A DNA stretch of 64,000 nucleotides from VRUE01 sp963764365. Its GTDB lineage: Bacteria; Actinomycetota; Thermoleophilia; Solirubrobacterales; 70-9. A program made the position numbers and the translations under genes. Location of the stretch: NCBI GenBank assembly GCA_963764365.1, contig CAVXSI010000015.1, positions 124,001 through 188,000 of the forward strand, read 5' to 3'. This document shows, piece after piece, positions 24,580 through 32,683 of this stretch (position 1 is the first letter of the stretch; each line of letters begins with the position of its first letter). Below the pieces are notes generated by a model. The model was given only the letters and a program-made list of their open reading frames with translations, did no database searches and was not told the origin of the DNA.

Positions 24580-25431
24580 TCATGAAGTCACCATGGTTCC
24601 GATGCCGGCGTCGGTGAACAGCTCCAGCAGCAGGCTGTGCGGCTCGCGGCCGTCGATGATGTGGGCCGACTGGGCGCCGCCGCGGATCGCGTCGACACAG
24701 GCCGCCAGCTTCGGCCGCATCCCGCCGTCGACCCCCGCCAGCCTGGCGTCCACCTCGTCGACAGTGGCGCGCGAGATCAGCGAGCCGTCGTCGGCCGGGT
24801 CGGCGAGCCAGCCGTGCACGTCGGTGAGGAAGATCGCCTTGTAGGCGCCGAGCGCCGCCGCCACCTTGCCGGCCGCCTCGTCGGCGTTGACGTTGTAGGC
24901 GTTGCCATCGCGATCCGACGCCGAGGACGCGACGACCGGGATGTAGTCCGCGGCGATGTGGTTGAGCACGTCGACGTCGACCCGCTCGACCTTGCCGACG
25001 AAGCCGACCTGCTCGGCGTTCGGCGCCGGCGAGACCTCGAACAGGGTGCCGTCCTGGCCGGAGAGCCCGACCGCCGGCTGGCCGTGGCGGTTGAGCCGCC
25101 CGACGATGTCGGAGTTGACCTTGCCGAGCAGGACCATGCGGGCGACCTCGACCGTCTCCGGGTCGGAGACCCGCAGGCCCTCGTGGAAGCGGACCTCGAG
25201 CCCGAGCCGCTCCATGTAGCGGGTGATTTCGGGGCCGCCGCCGTGGACGATCACCGGATTGAGGCCGACGTACTTGAGCAGGACGACGTCGGTCGCGAAC
25301 CCCTGGCGCAGCGCCTCCTCCTCCATCGCCGAGCCGCCGTACTTGATCACCACGGTGCGGCCGTGGAACTCCCGGATGTAGGGGAGCGCCTCGAGCAGGG
25401 TGTCGACGTTGGCTTTGCTGGGTGCGTTCAT
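24580..25431 (-). CDS. argB: acetylglutamate kinase
   Basis: 283 residues. Phosphorylates N-acetylglutamate, the usual feedback-controlled step of arginine synthesis. The amino-acid-kinase motifs KYGGSAM, VHGGGPEI and GLSGQDG and the C-terminal NVNADEAAGKVA/DGGMRPK are intact. The N-terminal helix (ALPYIREFHG) of the arginine-sensitive type is present. The ATG at 25431 is chosen because the upstream 42 codons overlap the structured element and lack homology. Confidence 0.95.
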   Translation of the reverse strand: MNAPSKANVDTLLEALPYIREFHGRTVVIKYGGSAMEEEALRQGFATDVVLLKYVGLNPVIVHGGGPEITRYMERLGLEVRFHEGLRVSDPETVEVARMVLLGKVNSDIVGRLNRHGQPAVGLSGQDGTLFEVSPAPNAEQVGFVGKVERVDVDVLNHIAADYIPVVASSASDRDGNAYNVNADEAAGKVAAALGAYKAIFLTDVHGWLADPADDGSLISRATVDEVDARLAGVDGGMRPKLAACVDAIRGGAQSAHIIDGREPHSLLLELFTDAGIGTMVTS

Positions 25432-25453
25432 TGGAGATCCGATGCTCTCATGG

Positions 25454-25519
25454 CGCGAAAACCAAGCAGATCGGGGAAACCAACCGACTGAAGACCCCGA
25501 TATGCGCAGGTTTGCAGCG
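25454..25519 (-). promoter_or_regulatory. structured intercistronic element upstream of argB
   Basis: AAACC/GGTTT (25459-25463/25509-25513) and the 7-bp stem ATCGGGG/CCCCGAT (25470-25476/25495-25501) enclose an 18-nt loop. The plus-strand blocks CGAAAACCAAGC (25456-25467) and GCGCAGGTTTGCAG (25504-25517) are the same as at the argD element, while the helices between differ in sequence but remain paired. Confidence 0.6.
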
Positions 25520-26674
25520 TCATGAGGTGTACTCGGCGTTGATCCTGACGTACTCATAGCCGAGATCGGAGAAGTAGACGTGGGCGGAGTGCTCGCCGCG
25601 GTCGAGCCGCAGCCCGATCTCGGCCTCCGGCGCCTCCTCGGCCAGCTCGGCTGCGGCGATCGACTCGGCGCCGATCTCTTCCAGGTCCTCGCCGGCCAGC
25701 GCCATCCCGGCGGCCTGGGCGATCCGGCCCCAGTTCGGGTCGCGGCCGAACAGCGCCGTCTTGACCAGCGGCGAGTTGGCGATCGCGCGGGCGACCCGCT
25801 CGGCCTCCTCGTCCGTCGCGGCGCCGTCGACCTGCACCCGCCCGACCCGGACCGCGCCCTCGCCGTCGGCGACGATCTCGATCGCCAACTGCAGCAGGAC
25901 GGCGTCGAGCAGGCCGGCGGGCAGCGGCGCGCCGGCCTCGCCGGTCGCCTGCAGCAGCACCGTGTCGTTGGTGCTCATCTGCCCGTCGACGGTGATTCGC
26001 TCGAAGGAAGAGGCGACGGCGCCGCGCAGCGCCGCGTCGGGGTCCTCGACGACGGCGTCGGTCTGGACGAAGCAGAGCATCGTCGCGAAATCGGGCTGCA
26101 TCATCCCGGCGCCCTTCGCCTGGGCGGAGAGGGTGACGCCGCCGGCCCTCAGCGTGCAGCTCTTCGGCCAGCGGTCGGTGGTGAGGATCGCCGCGGCGAA
26201 GGCGTCGCCGCCCTCCGCGGAGAGCGAGCCGGCGGCATCCCCGATCCCGGTGAGGACGTCGGCGATCGGCAGCGGCACCCCGATCACGCCGGTCTCGGCG
26301 ACGGCGATCGACTCCGGGGCGAGGCCGAGGCGCCGCCCTGCCTCCTCGCACATGGCCCAGGCGTCGGCCATGCCCTGCTCGCCGGTCTCGGCGTTGGCGT
26401 TGCCGGCGTTGACGACGGCGGCCCGCACGGCGCCGCCGTCTACCCGCCGGCGGCAGACCCTGACCGGGGCGGCGGCCGAGGCGTTGCGGGTCAGCAGCAG
26501 CGACGAGGACACCTCCGGTGCGTCGCAGACCAGCAGCCCGATGTCGGTCTTGCCGCCGTTCTTCAGCCCGCAATGGGCGCCGCCGGCGCGGAAGCCGGGC
26601 GCCAGCCGCGCCGGCTCGAGCTCCCCGACGCCGGCCGGCGGCGCCGCCCAGCGCGAGCGAAAGAAGCCGCTCAC
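25520..26674 (-). CDS. argJ: bifunctional glutamate N-acetyltransferase/ornithine acetyltransferase
   Basis: 384 residues. ArgJ recycles the acetyl group from N-acetylornithine to glutamate. It self-cleaves at a conserved Thr, here Thr198 in KGAGMMQPDFATML, giving alpha and beta chains. NAGNANAETG and DPNWGRIAQAAG are also family motifs. GTG start with AAGGGG a few bases upstream. Part of the argC-argJ-argB-argD run. Confidence 0.95.
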   Translation of the reverse strand: MSGFFRSRWAAPPAGVGELEPARLAPGFRAGGAHCGLKNGGKTDIGLLVCDAPEVSSSLLLTRNASAAAPVRVCRRRVDGGAVRAAVVNAGNANAETGEQGMADAWAMCEEAGRRLGLAPESIAVAETGVIGVPLPIADVLTGIGDAAGSLSAEGGDAFAAAILTTDRWPKSCTLRAGGVTLSAQAKGAGMMQPDFATMLCFVQTDAVVEDPDAALRGAVASSFERITVDGQMSTNDTVLLQATGEAGAPLPAGLLDAVLLQLAIEIVADGEGAVRVGRVQVDGAATDEEAERVARAIANSPLVKTALFGRDPNWGRIAQAAGMALAGEDLEEIGAESIAAAELAEEAPEAEIGLRLDRGEHSAHVYFSDLGYEYVRINAEYTS

Positions 26675-26682
26675 AACAACCC

Positions 26683-26731
26683 CTTCCGCTGTTCCTCATC
26701 AGCGCATGGCGGGGCAAAGGCACAGCGGAAG
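26683..26731 (-). repeat. intercistronic hairpin between argC and argJ
   Basis: CTTCCGCTGT (26683-26692) and ACAGCGGAAG (26722-26731) form a perfect 10-bp inverted repeat around 29 nt, starting right after the argC stop. It overlaps the region carrying the argJ ribosome site, so it may tune argJ translation. Confidence 0.5.
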
Positions 26732-26732
26732 C

Positions 26733-27734
26733 TCATTTGAGGCCCTCCGTCTCATCGAAGCCGAGCATCAGGTTGAGGCACTGCACGGCCTGGCCGGAGG
26801 CGCCCTTCCAGATGTTGTCGATCGCCGAGAAGGCGAGCACCCGCCCGCGCTCCTCGACCGTCACGTAGACGTGGCACTCGTTCGTGTCGCGGACGTCGCG
26901 GACGCCGGGCGGGCGGTCGACCAGGTGGACGAACGGCTCCTCGGCGTAGCGCTCGGCGTAGAGCGCCAGCGCCTCCTGCTTCGAGATCGGCTCGGCCGTC
27001 TGCGCGAAGCAGGTCGTCAGCTCGCCCTGGTCCAACGGCAGCAGGTGCGGCACGAAGGTGACCGGCGCCGGGCTGCCGAGCGCCGCCAGCTCCTGCTCGA
27101 TCTCGGGCCGGTGGCGATGCCCCTCGGTCTTGTAGGCGAAGGCGTTCTCGTCCATCGCCGAGAAGTGGACGGTGTCGTCGCTGCTGCGGCCGTAGCCGGA
27201 GGTGCCCTGCTTGGCGTCGATCACCACATCGCTCAGCAGGCCGCGTTCGGCCAGCGGCGCAAGCGCCAGCACGCCGGCGGTCGGATAGCAGCCGGGAATC
27301 GCGGCCAGCTCGGCCCCGCGCAGCCGCTCCCTGTACATCTCGACCAGGCCGTAGACGGCCCCGTCGAGCAGATCCGGGGCGCCGTGCTCGCCGTACCAGC
27401 GCTCGTAGGTCGCCATTTCGCGCAGGCGGAAATCGGCCGAGAGGTCGGCGACCACGACGCCGAGGCCGCGCAGGGCGGCGACGGTCGGCGCCGAGGCGCC
27501 GTGCGGGTAGGCGACGATCGCCGCGTCGACGTCCCCGACCGCGTCGAGGTCGAGCTCGGTCAGCTCGAGCGGCACCCGGTAGCGGGGGTAGAGCGATTCG
27601 AGCCGCTTGCCGGCGTCGCTGCGCGAGGTGGCCGCGACCAGCTCCATCCGCGGGTGGCGGTGGACTATGTGCGCCGCCAGGGCGCCGGTGAACCCGGAGG
27701 CGCCGGCGACCAGCACTTTCGCTTTCTCAGCCAC
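26733..27734 (-). CDS. argC: N-acetyl-gamma-glutamyl-phosphate reductase
   Basis: 333 residues. NADPH-dependent reduction of acetylglutamyl phosphate. An N-terminal Rossmann motif GASGFTGALA, catalytic Cys149 in AAIPGCYPT, and the FVPHLLPLDQGE segment identify it. The ATG overlaps the pheT 3' end by 8 nt, so the arginine genes are read on from the phenylalanyl-tRNA synthetase operon. Confidence 0.95.
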   Translation of the reverse strand: MAEKAKVLVAGASGFTGALAAHIVHRHPRMELVAATSRSDAGKRLESLYPRYRVPLELTELDLDAVGDVDAAIVAYPHGASAPTVAALRGLGVVVADLSADFRLREMATYERWYGEHGAPDLLDGAVYGLVEMYRERLRGAELAAIPGCYPTAGVLALAPLAERGLLSDVVIDAKQGTSGYGRSSDDTVHFSAMDENAFAYKTEGHRHRPEIEQELAALGSPAPVTFVPHLLPLDQGELTTCFAQTAEPISKQEALALYAERYAEEPFVHLVDRPPGVRDVRDTNECHVYVTVEERGRVLAFSAIDNIWKGASGQAVQCLNLMLGFDETEGLK

Positions 27735-30180
27735 GGAGAGACCCTCCCATCTCGTCGATCTTCGCCGCGATCCGTTCGCGCCGGGCGGCGACGTCCTCGT
27801 CGGTCAGGGTGCGGTCGGCGGCGCGGAACTCGAGCCGCAGGGCGAGGCTCTTGCGGCCCGCGCCGACCTGCTCGCCCTCGTAGAGGTCGAAGACCTCGGC
27901 CGAGCGCAGCAGCTCGCCGCCACCGGCGAGGACGGCGTCGCGCAGCTTCGCGGCGCTGACCTCGGCCGGGACGACGACGGCCAGGTCCTGCCGCACCGAC
28001 GGGTAGGTCGTCACGTCCTCGAAGGTCTCCTCGCCGGCCGCCGCGGCGTCAAGCAGCGGCGCCAGGTCGACTTCGCAAGCGGCGGCGGCCTCGAGGTCCC
28101 ACTCGCGGCAGACCAGCGGATGCAGCTCCCCGATCCAGCCGGCCGGCGCTCCGCCGGCGCTGACCGCGGCCGCCCGGCCGGGATGCAGGAAGGGCTCAGA
28201 CGCGCGCTCGAAGCACAGCTCCACTCCCAGCCGTTCGGCGATCCCCACGAGCACGCCCTTGAGGGCGAAGAAGTCGACGGGCTCCCCCCCGCCCCGCCAA
28301 GACTTCGGGGCAAGCGACCCGGCGGCGAGCGCCCCAAGCCGCTGCGGCTCGACGAACGGCGCCTCCCGCCGGCCGACGAACCCCGCGGCCATGCGGCCAG
28401 CCGGCGAGCTGTTCAGGTAGACGCGGCCGGACTCGAAGAGGGCGACCCGGTCGGCGTCGCGGGCGCGGTTGCGCCGGGCGGCGTCGAGCAGCGAGCCGAG
28501 CAGGGTCGTGCGCATCACCGACTGGTCCTCGGAGAGCGGATTCGAGATCGCCACACCCGCGGCGCGCGGGTCGTCCGCGGGGATCCGCAGCCGGCCCGGC
28601 TCGCCAGGGTCGGTGAAGCTCCAGCCGACGACCTCGTCGAAGCCGAGGTCGCGGATCGCGTCCTCGGCCCGGCGGCGCAGCCGCTGCGGGCGGCTGAGCC
28701 CGCCGGCCCCGGCCGCCGCCGCGCCCGGCAGGGTCGAGGGCAGGTGCCGGTCGATCCCGTGCACCCGCGCCACTTCCTCGATCAGGTCGACCTCGCGGGT
28801 GACGTCGTAGTGGCGGTCCGGCGGCACCGCGGCGACCAGATCGTCGCCGTCGACCTCGACCCCGAAGCCGAGCCGCTCCAGGTAGGCGACCTGGTCGGCC
28901 TGCGGGATCGGCATCCCGAGCAGGCCCTCGACCCGCTCACCGCGCAGCCGCACTCGTGGCGGCGCCGGAATCTCAGCGGAGACGTCGATCGTCCCCGGGA
29001 CCAGCTTCGCCCCGCACAGCTCGACCAGCAGCCGCGAGGCGATCCGCTGCGCCCGCAGGCAGAGCTCCGGGTGCAGCTGCTTCTCGAACCGCGAAGAGGC
29101 CTCCGAGCGCAGGCCGAGCAGGCGCGAGGTGCGGAGGATGTTGGTCCCGTTCCAGTTGGCGACCTCGAGCAGGACGCGGGTCGTGCCCTCGGAGACCTCG
29201 GAGACCTGGCCGCCCATGATCCCGGCGATGCCGGAGGGCCCGTCGCGGTCGCAGACCAGCACCGTCTCGGCGTCGAGCGTGCGCTCGACGCCGTCGAGAG
29301 TCGTCATCGTCTCCCCCTCGGCCGCGGCGCGCACGGTCAGAGCGCCGTCCGGCACCTTGTCGAGGTCGAAGGCGTGCAGCGGCTGCGCGGTCAGCAGCAT
29401 CGCGTAGTTGGTGATGTCGACGACGTTGTTGATCGGCCGCTGCCCGGCCGCGCTCAGGCGCGCCTGCAGCCAGGACGGCGAGGGGCCGATCTCGACCTCG
29501 GTGAAGACCCGCGCGGTGAAGCGCGGGCAGAGCTCGGGCACCTCGATTGCGACCGAGGCGTAGTCGCCGGCCTCGCCCTCGCCCTCGGCGTCAGCGTCCT
29601 CCGCCCAGGGCTCGGGCGCGAGCGGCGCCGCGGTCACGGCATGCACCTCGCGCGCCACGCCGTAGACGCCGAAGCAGTCGACCCGGTTCGGGGTCACCTC
29701 CAGCTCCAGCACCGGCTCGGCAATCGGCAGCAGATCGGCGAGCGGCACGCCCGCGGCGGCTTCGTCGAGCACCATGATCCCGTCGGCCTCCGCGGCGAGC
29801 TCGAGCTCGGCGGCGGAGAGGATCATCCCCGAGGACTTCACGCCCCGCAGCTTCGCCTCGCCGAGCTTCGTCCCGCCCGGCATCGTCGCCCCCGGCAGCG
29901 CCACGGCAACGGTCTGGCCGGCGTCGACGTTGGCGGCCCCGCAGACGATCGTCCGCGGCTCGGCCTCGCCGACGTCGACCGCGCAGACGCTGAGGCGATC
30001 GGCGTCGGGGTGCTTCTCGCGGCTGAGGACCCTGCCGACGACGAAGCCCTCGGGCGAGGGCGGCCCGACCGTGCCGACCCGCTCGACCTCGGTCCCGGTC
30101 ATCGCCAGCCGCTCGGCCAACTCCGTGGCGCCGATCCCCGGGTCGCAGTACTCGCGCAGCCAGCTGTACGGCACCCTCAT
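27727..30180 (-). CDS. pheT: phenylalanine--tRNA ligase, beta subunit
   Basis: 817 residues. The beta subunit of the alpha2-beta2 synthetase: EMAP/tRNA-binding domain (about 40-155), B3/B4 editing domain, B5 domain, and a C-terminal anticodon-binding FDX-ACB domain (ending with RKSLALRLEFRAADRTLTDE). ATGA overlap with pheS. The frame is open further upstream but that part lies within pheS. Confidence 0.96.
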   Translation of the reverse strand: MRVPYSWLREYCDPGIGATELAERLAMTGTEVERVGTVGPPSPEGFVVGRVLSREKHPDADRLSVCAVDVGEAEPRTIVCGAANVDAGQTVAVALPGATMPGGTKLGEAKLRGVKSSGMILSAAELELAAEADGIMVLDEAAAGVPLADLLPIAEPVLELEVTPNRVDCFGVYGVAREVHAVTAAPLAPEPWAEDADAEGEGEAGDYASVAIEVPELCPRFTARVFTEVEIGPSPSWLQARLSAAGQRPINNVVDITNYAMLLTAQPLHAFDLDKVPDGALTVRAAAEGETMTTLDGVERTLDAETVLVCDRDGPSGIAGIMGGQVSEVSEGTTRVLLEVANWNGTNILRTSRLLGLRSEASSRFEKQLHPELCLRAQRIASRLLVELCGAKLVPGTIDVSAEIPAPPRVRLRGERVEGLLGMPIPQADQVAYLERLGFGVEVDGDDLVAAVPPDRHYDVTREVDLIEEVARVHGIDRHLPSTLPGAAAAGAGGLSRPQRLRRRAEDAIRDLGFDEVVGWSFTDPGEPGRLRIPADDPRAAGVAISNPLSEDQSVMRTTLLGSLLDAARRNRARDADRVALFESGRVYLNSSPAGRMAAGFVGRREAPFVEPQRLGALAAGSLAPKSWRGGGEPVDFFALKGVLVGIAERLGVELCFERASEPFLHPGRAAAVSAGGAPAGWIGELHPLVCREWDLEAAAACEVDLAPLLDAAAAGEETFEDVTTYPSVRQDLAVVVPAEVSAAKLRDAVLAGGGELLRSAEVFDLYEGEQVGAGRKSLALRLEFRAADRTLTDEDVAARRERIAAKIDEMGGSLRG

Positions 30181-31238
30181 GAGAACTGCTCCAGCATCCG
30201 CACGTCGTTGTCGAAGAAGCGCCGCAGGTCGGGCACCGCGTGGCGCAGCATCGCCACCCGCTCGACCCCGATCCCGAAGGCGAAGCCCTGCACCCGCTCG
30301 GGGTCGTAGCCGTGGGCCTCGACGAAGCCGAGCACGTTCGGGTCGACCATGCCGGCGCCGAGGATCTCGATCCAGCCCTGGCCCTTGCAGAGGTTGCAGC
30401 GCTCGCCGCCCGCCAGCTCGCCGCTGCCGCCGCACTGGAAGCAGGAGACGTCGACCTCGACGCTCGGCTCGGTGAACGGGAAGAAGTGAGGCCGCATGCG
30501 GATCTCGCGCTCCGGCCCGAACAGCTCTCGCAGCATCGCCAGCAGCGTCCCCTGCAGGTCGGCGAGCGTGATCCCCTCGCCGATCGCCAGCCCCTCCATC
30601 TGGTGGAACATCGGGCTGTGGGTGGCGTCGGAGTCGCGCCGGTAGACCTTGCCGGGGACGATCACGAAAATCGGCGGCGGCTGCGTCTCCATCGCCCGGA
30701 TCTGCACCGGCGAGGTGTGCGTGCGCAGCAGCACCTCCGGGTGCGACTGGACGTAGAAGGTGTCCTGGAGCATTCGCGCCGGATGGCCGGGCGGGTGGTT
30801 GAGCGCGGTGAAGTTGTAGTAGTCGTGCTCGATCTCCGGCCCCTCGGCGACCCGGTAGCCGAGGCCGGCCATCACGTCCTCGATCCGCCGCGTCGTGCGG
30901 GTGATCAGGTGCAGGTGTCCGGCGGGGCGCGGCGGCGCTCCCGGCAGGGTGACGTCGACCAGGTCGCTCGACAGCCGTTGCTCAAGCTCGACCGCGTCGA
31001 GCGCCGCCGCGCGGCCCTCGAGCTGGGCTTCGAGCGCCTTGCGCGCCCGGTTGGCGCCGCCGCCGACGGCGCCCCGTTCGGCCTCGGGCAGCTCGGCGAT
31101 GCCGCGCAGAATCGCCGTCAGCTCGGCCTTGCGGCCGAGGTGGCGGATCCGCAGCTCCTCGAGCTCGGCGGTCCCCTGCGCGGCCGCGATCGCCGCGGCC
31201 GCCTCGGCCTCGATCTTCTCGATCCGTTCGAGCGTCAT
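30177..31238 (-). CDS. pheS: phenylalanine--tRNA ligase, alpha subunit
   Basis: 353 residues. N-terminal coiled coil (1-90) and class II catalytic domain with motif 2 (THTSPVQIRAM), motif 3 (FGIGVERVAMLRH) and an inserted two-CxxC zinc element (CFQCGGSG, CNLCKGQGW) that is common in bacterial PheS. The ATG overlaps the upstream methyltransferase stop as ATGA. Confidence 0.96.
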   Translation of the reverse strand: MTLERIEKIEAEAAAAIAAAQGTAELEELRIRHLGRKAELTAILRGIAELPEAERGAVGGGANRARKALEAQLEGRAAALDAVELEQRLSSDLVDVTLPGAPPRPAGHLHLITRTTRRIEDVMAGLGYRVAEGPEIEHDYYNFTALNHPPGHPARMLQDTFYVQSHPEVLLRTHTSPVQIRAMETQPPPIFVIVPGKVYRRDSDATHSPMFHQMEGLAIGEGITLADLQGTLLAMLRELFGPEREIRMRPHFFPFTEPSVEVDVSCFQCGGSGELAGGERCNLCKGQGWIEILGAGMVDPNVLGFVEAHGYDPERVQGFAFGIGVERVAMLRHAVPDLRRFFDNDVRMLEQFS

Positions 31239-31948
31239 TCGGCCGCCTCCCGCATGGCGGGCGACGATATCCGCTCGCAGGCTATGGCCGCCGCGGCGGC
31301 GACGTTGAGCGAGTCGGGGCCGCCGGGCCGCAGCGGGATCGTCACCCGCAGCTCGCACTCGCCGAGCACGGCGGCGGGCAGCCCCTCGCGCTCGGCGCCG
31401 AGGCAGAGGGTCGCCGCTGCGGCCAGGGCGTCGAGCCCCTCGCCCCCGTGGGCGACCAGCGCCGCCCGCGGCGCCGGCGCCTCCCCCAGCTCGGCCCGCA
31501 GCGGCGGCGCCGCGAAGATCGAGCCCATGCTCGCCCGAACGGCCTTCGGCCCGTAGGGGTCGGCGCAATCGGGCCCGAGCGCGACCGAGCCGCCGAGCAA
31601 AGCGTCGGCGCTGCGGACGATCGCGCCGACGTTGCCCGGATCGGCGACGCCGTGCAGGTAGACGCAGGGCGCCCGGGCCTGCGCCGTCCAGCGCTGCTCC
31701 CAGACCGCGATCGCCCGCGTGCCCGAGCCGAGCGCCGAGACCTCGGCCAGCAGCTCCGGCTCGACCTCCTCGCCGCCGAGCCCGCTGCCGGCGGCGGTCA
31801 GCAGGAAGCGCGGCTCGACGCCGGCGGCGAGGCCGGCCTCGACCAGGTCCTCGCCCTCGCTCGCGAACAGCCCCTCACGCTCGCGATGCCTGCGCTCGCG
31901 CAGCTTCCGGATCAGCTTCAGCTTCTCGTTGTGGGGGCTGGTGATCAT
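31235..31948 (-). CDS. TrmH-family (SPOUT) RNA 2'-O-methyltransferase
   Basis: 237 residues. The N-terminal substrate-binding domain (ITSPHNEKLKLIRKL, FASEGEDLVEAGLAAG) and C-terminal knot with the three SpoU motifs: DPGNVGAIVRSA, LCLGAEREGLP, and RPGGPDSLNVAAAAAIA. Probably methylates a 2'-OH in 23S rRNA or tRNA. Placement between rplT and pheS is a common bacterial arrangement. Confidence 0.9.
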   Translation of the reverse strand: MITSPHNEKLKLIRKLRERRHREREGLFASEGEDLVEAGLAAGVEPRFLLTAAGSGLGGEEVEPELLAEVSALGSGTRAIAVWEQRWTAQARAPCVYLHGVADPGNVGAIVRSADALLGGSVALGPDCADPYGPKAVRASMGSIFAAPPLRAELGEAPAPRAALVAHGGEGLDALAAAATLCLGAEREGLPAAVLGECELRVTIPLRPGGPDSLNVAAAAAIACERISSPAMREAAE

Positions 31949-32003
31949 CTGCGTTTGGTTCTTCTCGGTCGGATCTTCTCCTGGAGCGCCTGGACAACCC
32001 AGG

Positions 32004-32036
32004 ACAAATAAAAAGCGGGCCGTGAAGACGGCCCGC
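32004..32036 (-). terminator. Rho-independent terminator of rpmI-rplT
   Basis: A GCGGGCCGT/ACGGCCCGC 9-bp stem (32015-32023/32028-32036) with a GAAG-complement loop is followed on the minus strand by TTTTTATTTG. It is the clearest intrinsic terminator in the window and lies 25 nt past the rplT stop. Confidence 0.92.
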
Positions 32037-32061
32037 CCGGGAAGTGGAGTGTGGGTCGCGA

Positions 32062-32421
32062 CTAGGCGGCCGCGCCCTCCCGGGCAAGCTCGACGAATCG
32101 GCGGAACGCCTCGCGGTCGTTGACCGCGATGTCGGCGAGCATCTTGCGGTTCACCTCGACGCCGGCCCGGTCGAGGCCGTGGATCAGCTGCGAGTAGCTC
32201 ATCCCCTCGAGCCGCGCCGCCGCGTTGATCCTGGTGATCCAGAGCCGGCGGAACTCGCGCTTGCGGTTGCGCCGGTCGCGATACGCGTACATCCCCGACC
32301 GCTGCACCTGCTCTTTGGCGAAGCGGTAGGAGGAGTGCTTGCGACCGAAGTAGCCCTTCGCTTCCTTCAGCACCTTGCGCCGCTTCTTGCGGGCGTGGAC
32401 GGAGCGCTTGACGCGGCTCAC
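32062..32421 (-). CDS. rplT: 50S ribosomal protein L20
   Basis: 119 residues, normal length. Very basic N-terminus (ARKKRRKVLKEAKGYFGRK) and the conserved LWITRINAAARLEGMSYS. L20 is an early assembly protein of the large subunit. GTG start overlapping the rpmI stop as GTGA. Confidence 0.98.
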   Translation of the reverse strand: MSRVKRSVHARKKRRKVLKEAKGYFGRKHSSYRFAKEQVQRSGMYAYRDRRNRKREFRRLWITRINAAARLEGMSYSQLIHGLDRAGVEVNRKMLADIAVNDREAFRRFVELAREGAAA

Positions 32422-32618
32422 TTTCCACCCCCCAGCAGGTTGCGGACGCGCTTCACGTCAGCCGGGGCTATCTCCACCGGCCGCGCCATCTGCCGCTTGC
32501 GCTTCGGCGACTTTTTCTCGAGGATGTGGCTCGAGTAGGCGCGCCGCCCGCGCAGCTTGCCCTTGGCGGTCTTGCGAAAGCGCTTCTTGGCGCCGGAATG
32601 GGTTTTCATCTTCGGCAT
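32418..32618 (-). CDS. rpmI: 50S ribosomal protein L35
   Basis: 66 residues from MPKMKTHSGAKKRF, the conserved L35 N-terminus; basic throughout. infC normally precedes it in bacteria, but here wecB lies between on the opposite strand, so rpmI-rplT must have their own promoter in the 65-nt gap to wecB. Confidence 0.97.
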   Translation of the reverse strand: MPKMKTHSGAKKRFRKTAKGKLRGRRAYSSHILEKKSPKRKRQMARPVEIAPADVKRVRNLLGGGK

Positions 32619-32668
32619 CGGGACGGGTATTGAAGCAGACGGCGCCCCGCGCGGGCGCTGGGCGCGGG

Positions 32669-32674
32669 TACGCT
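32669..32674 (+). promoter_or_regulatory. -10 element TACGCT of wecB
   Basis: TACGCT is 9 nt before the ATG at 32684, with no ribosome binding site between. Confidence 0.45.
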
Positions 32675-32683
32675 GGCGCCGCA

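Noticed and set aside
30435..30510. Zinc-ribbon insertion in PheS as an oddity
   Set aside because: Two CxxC pairs at this place occur in many bacterial PheS proteins.
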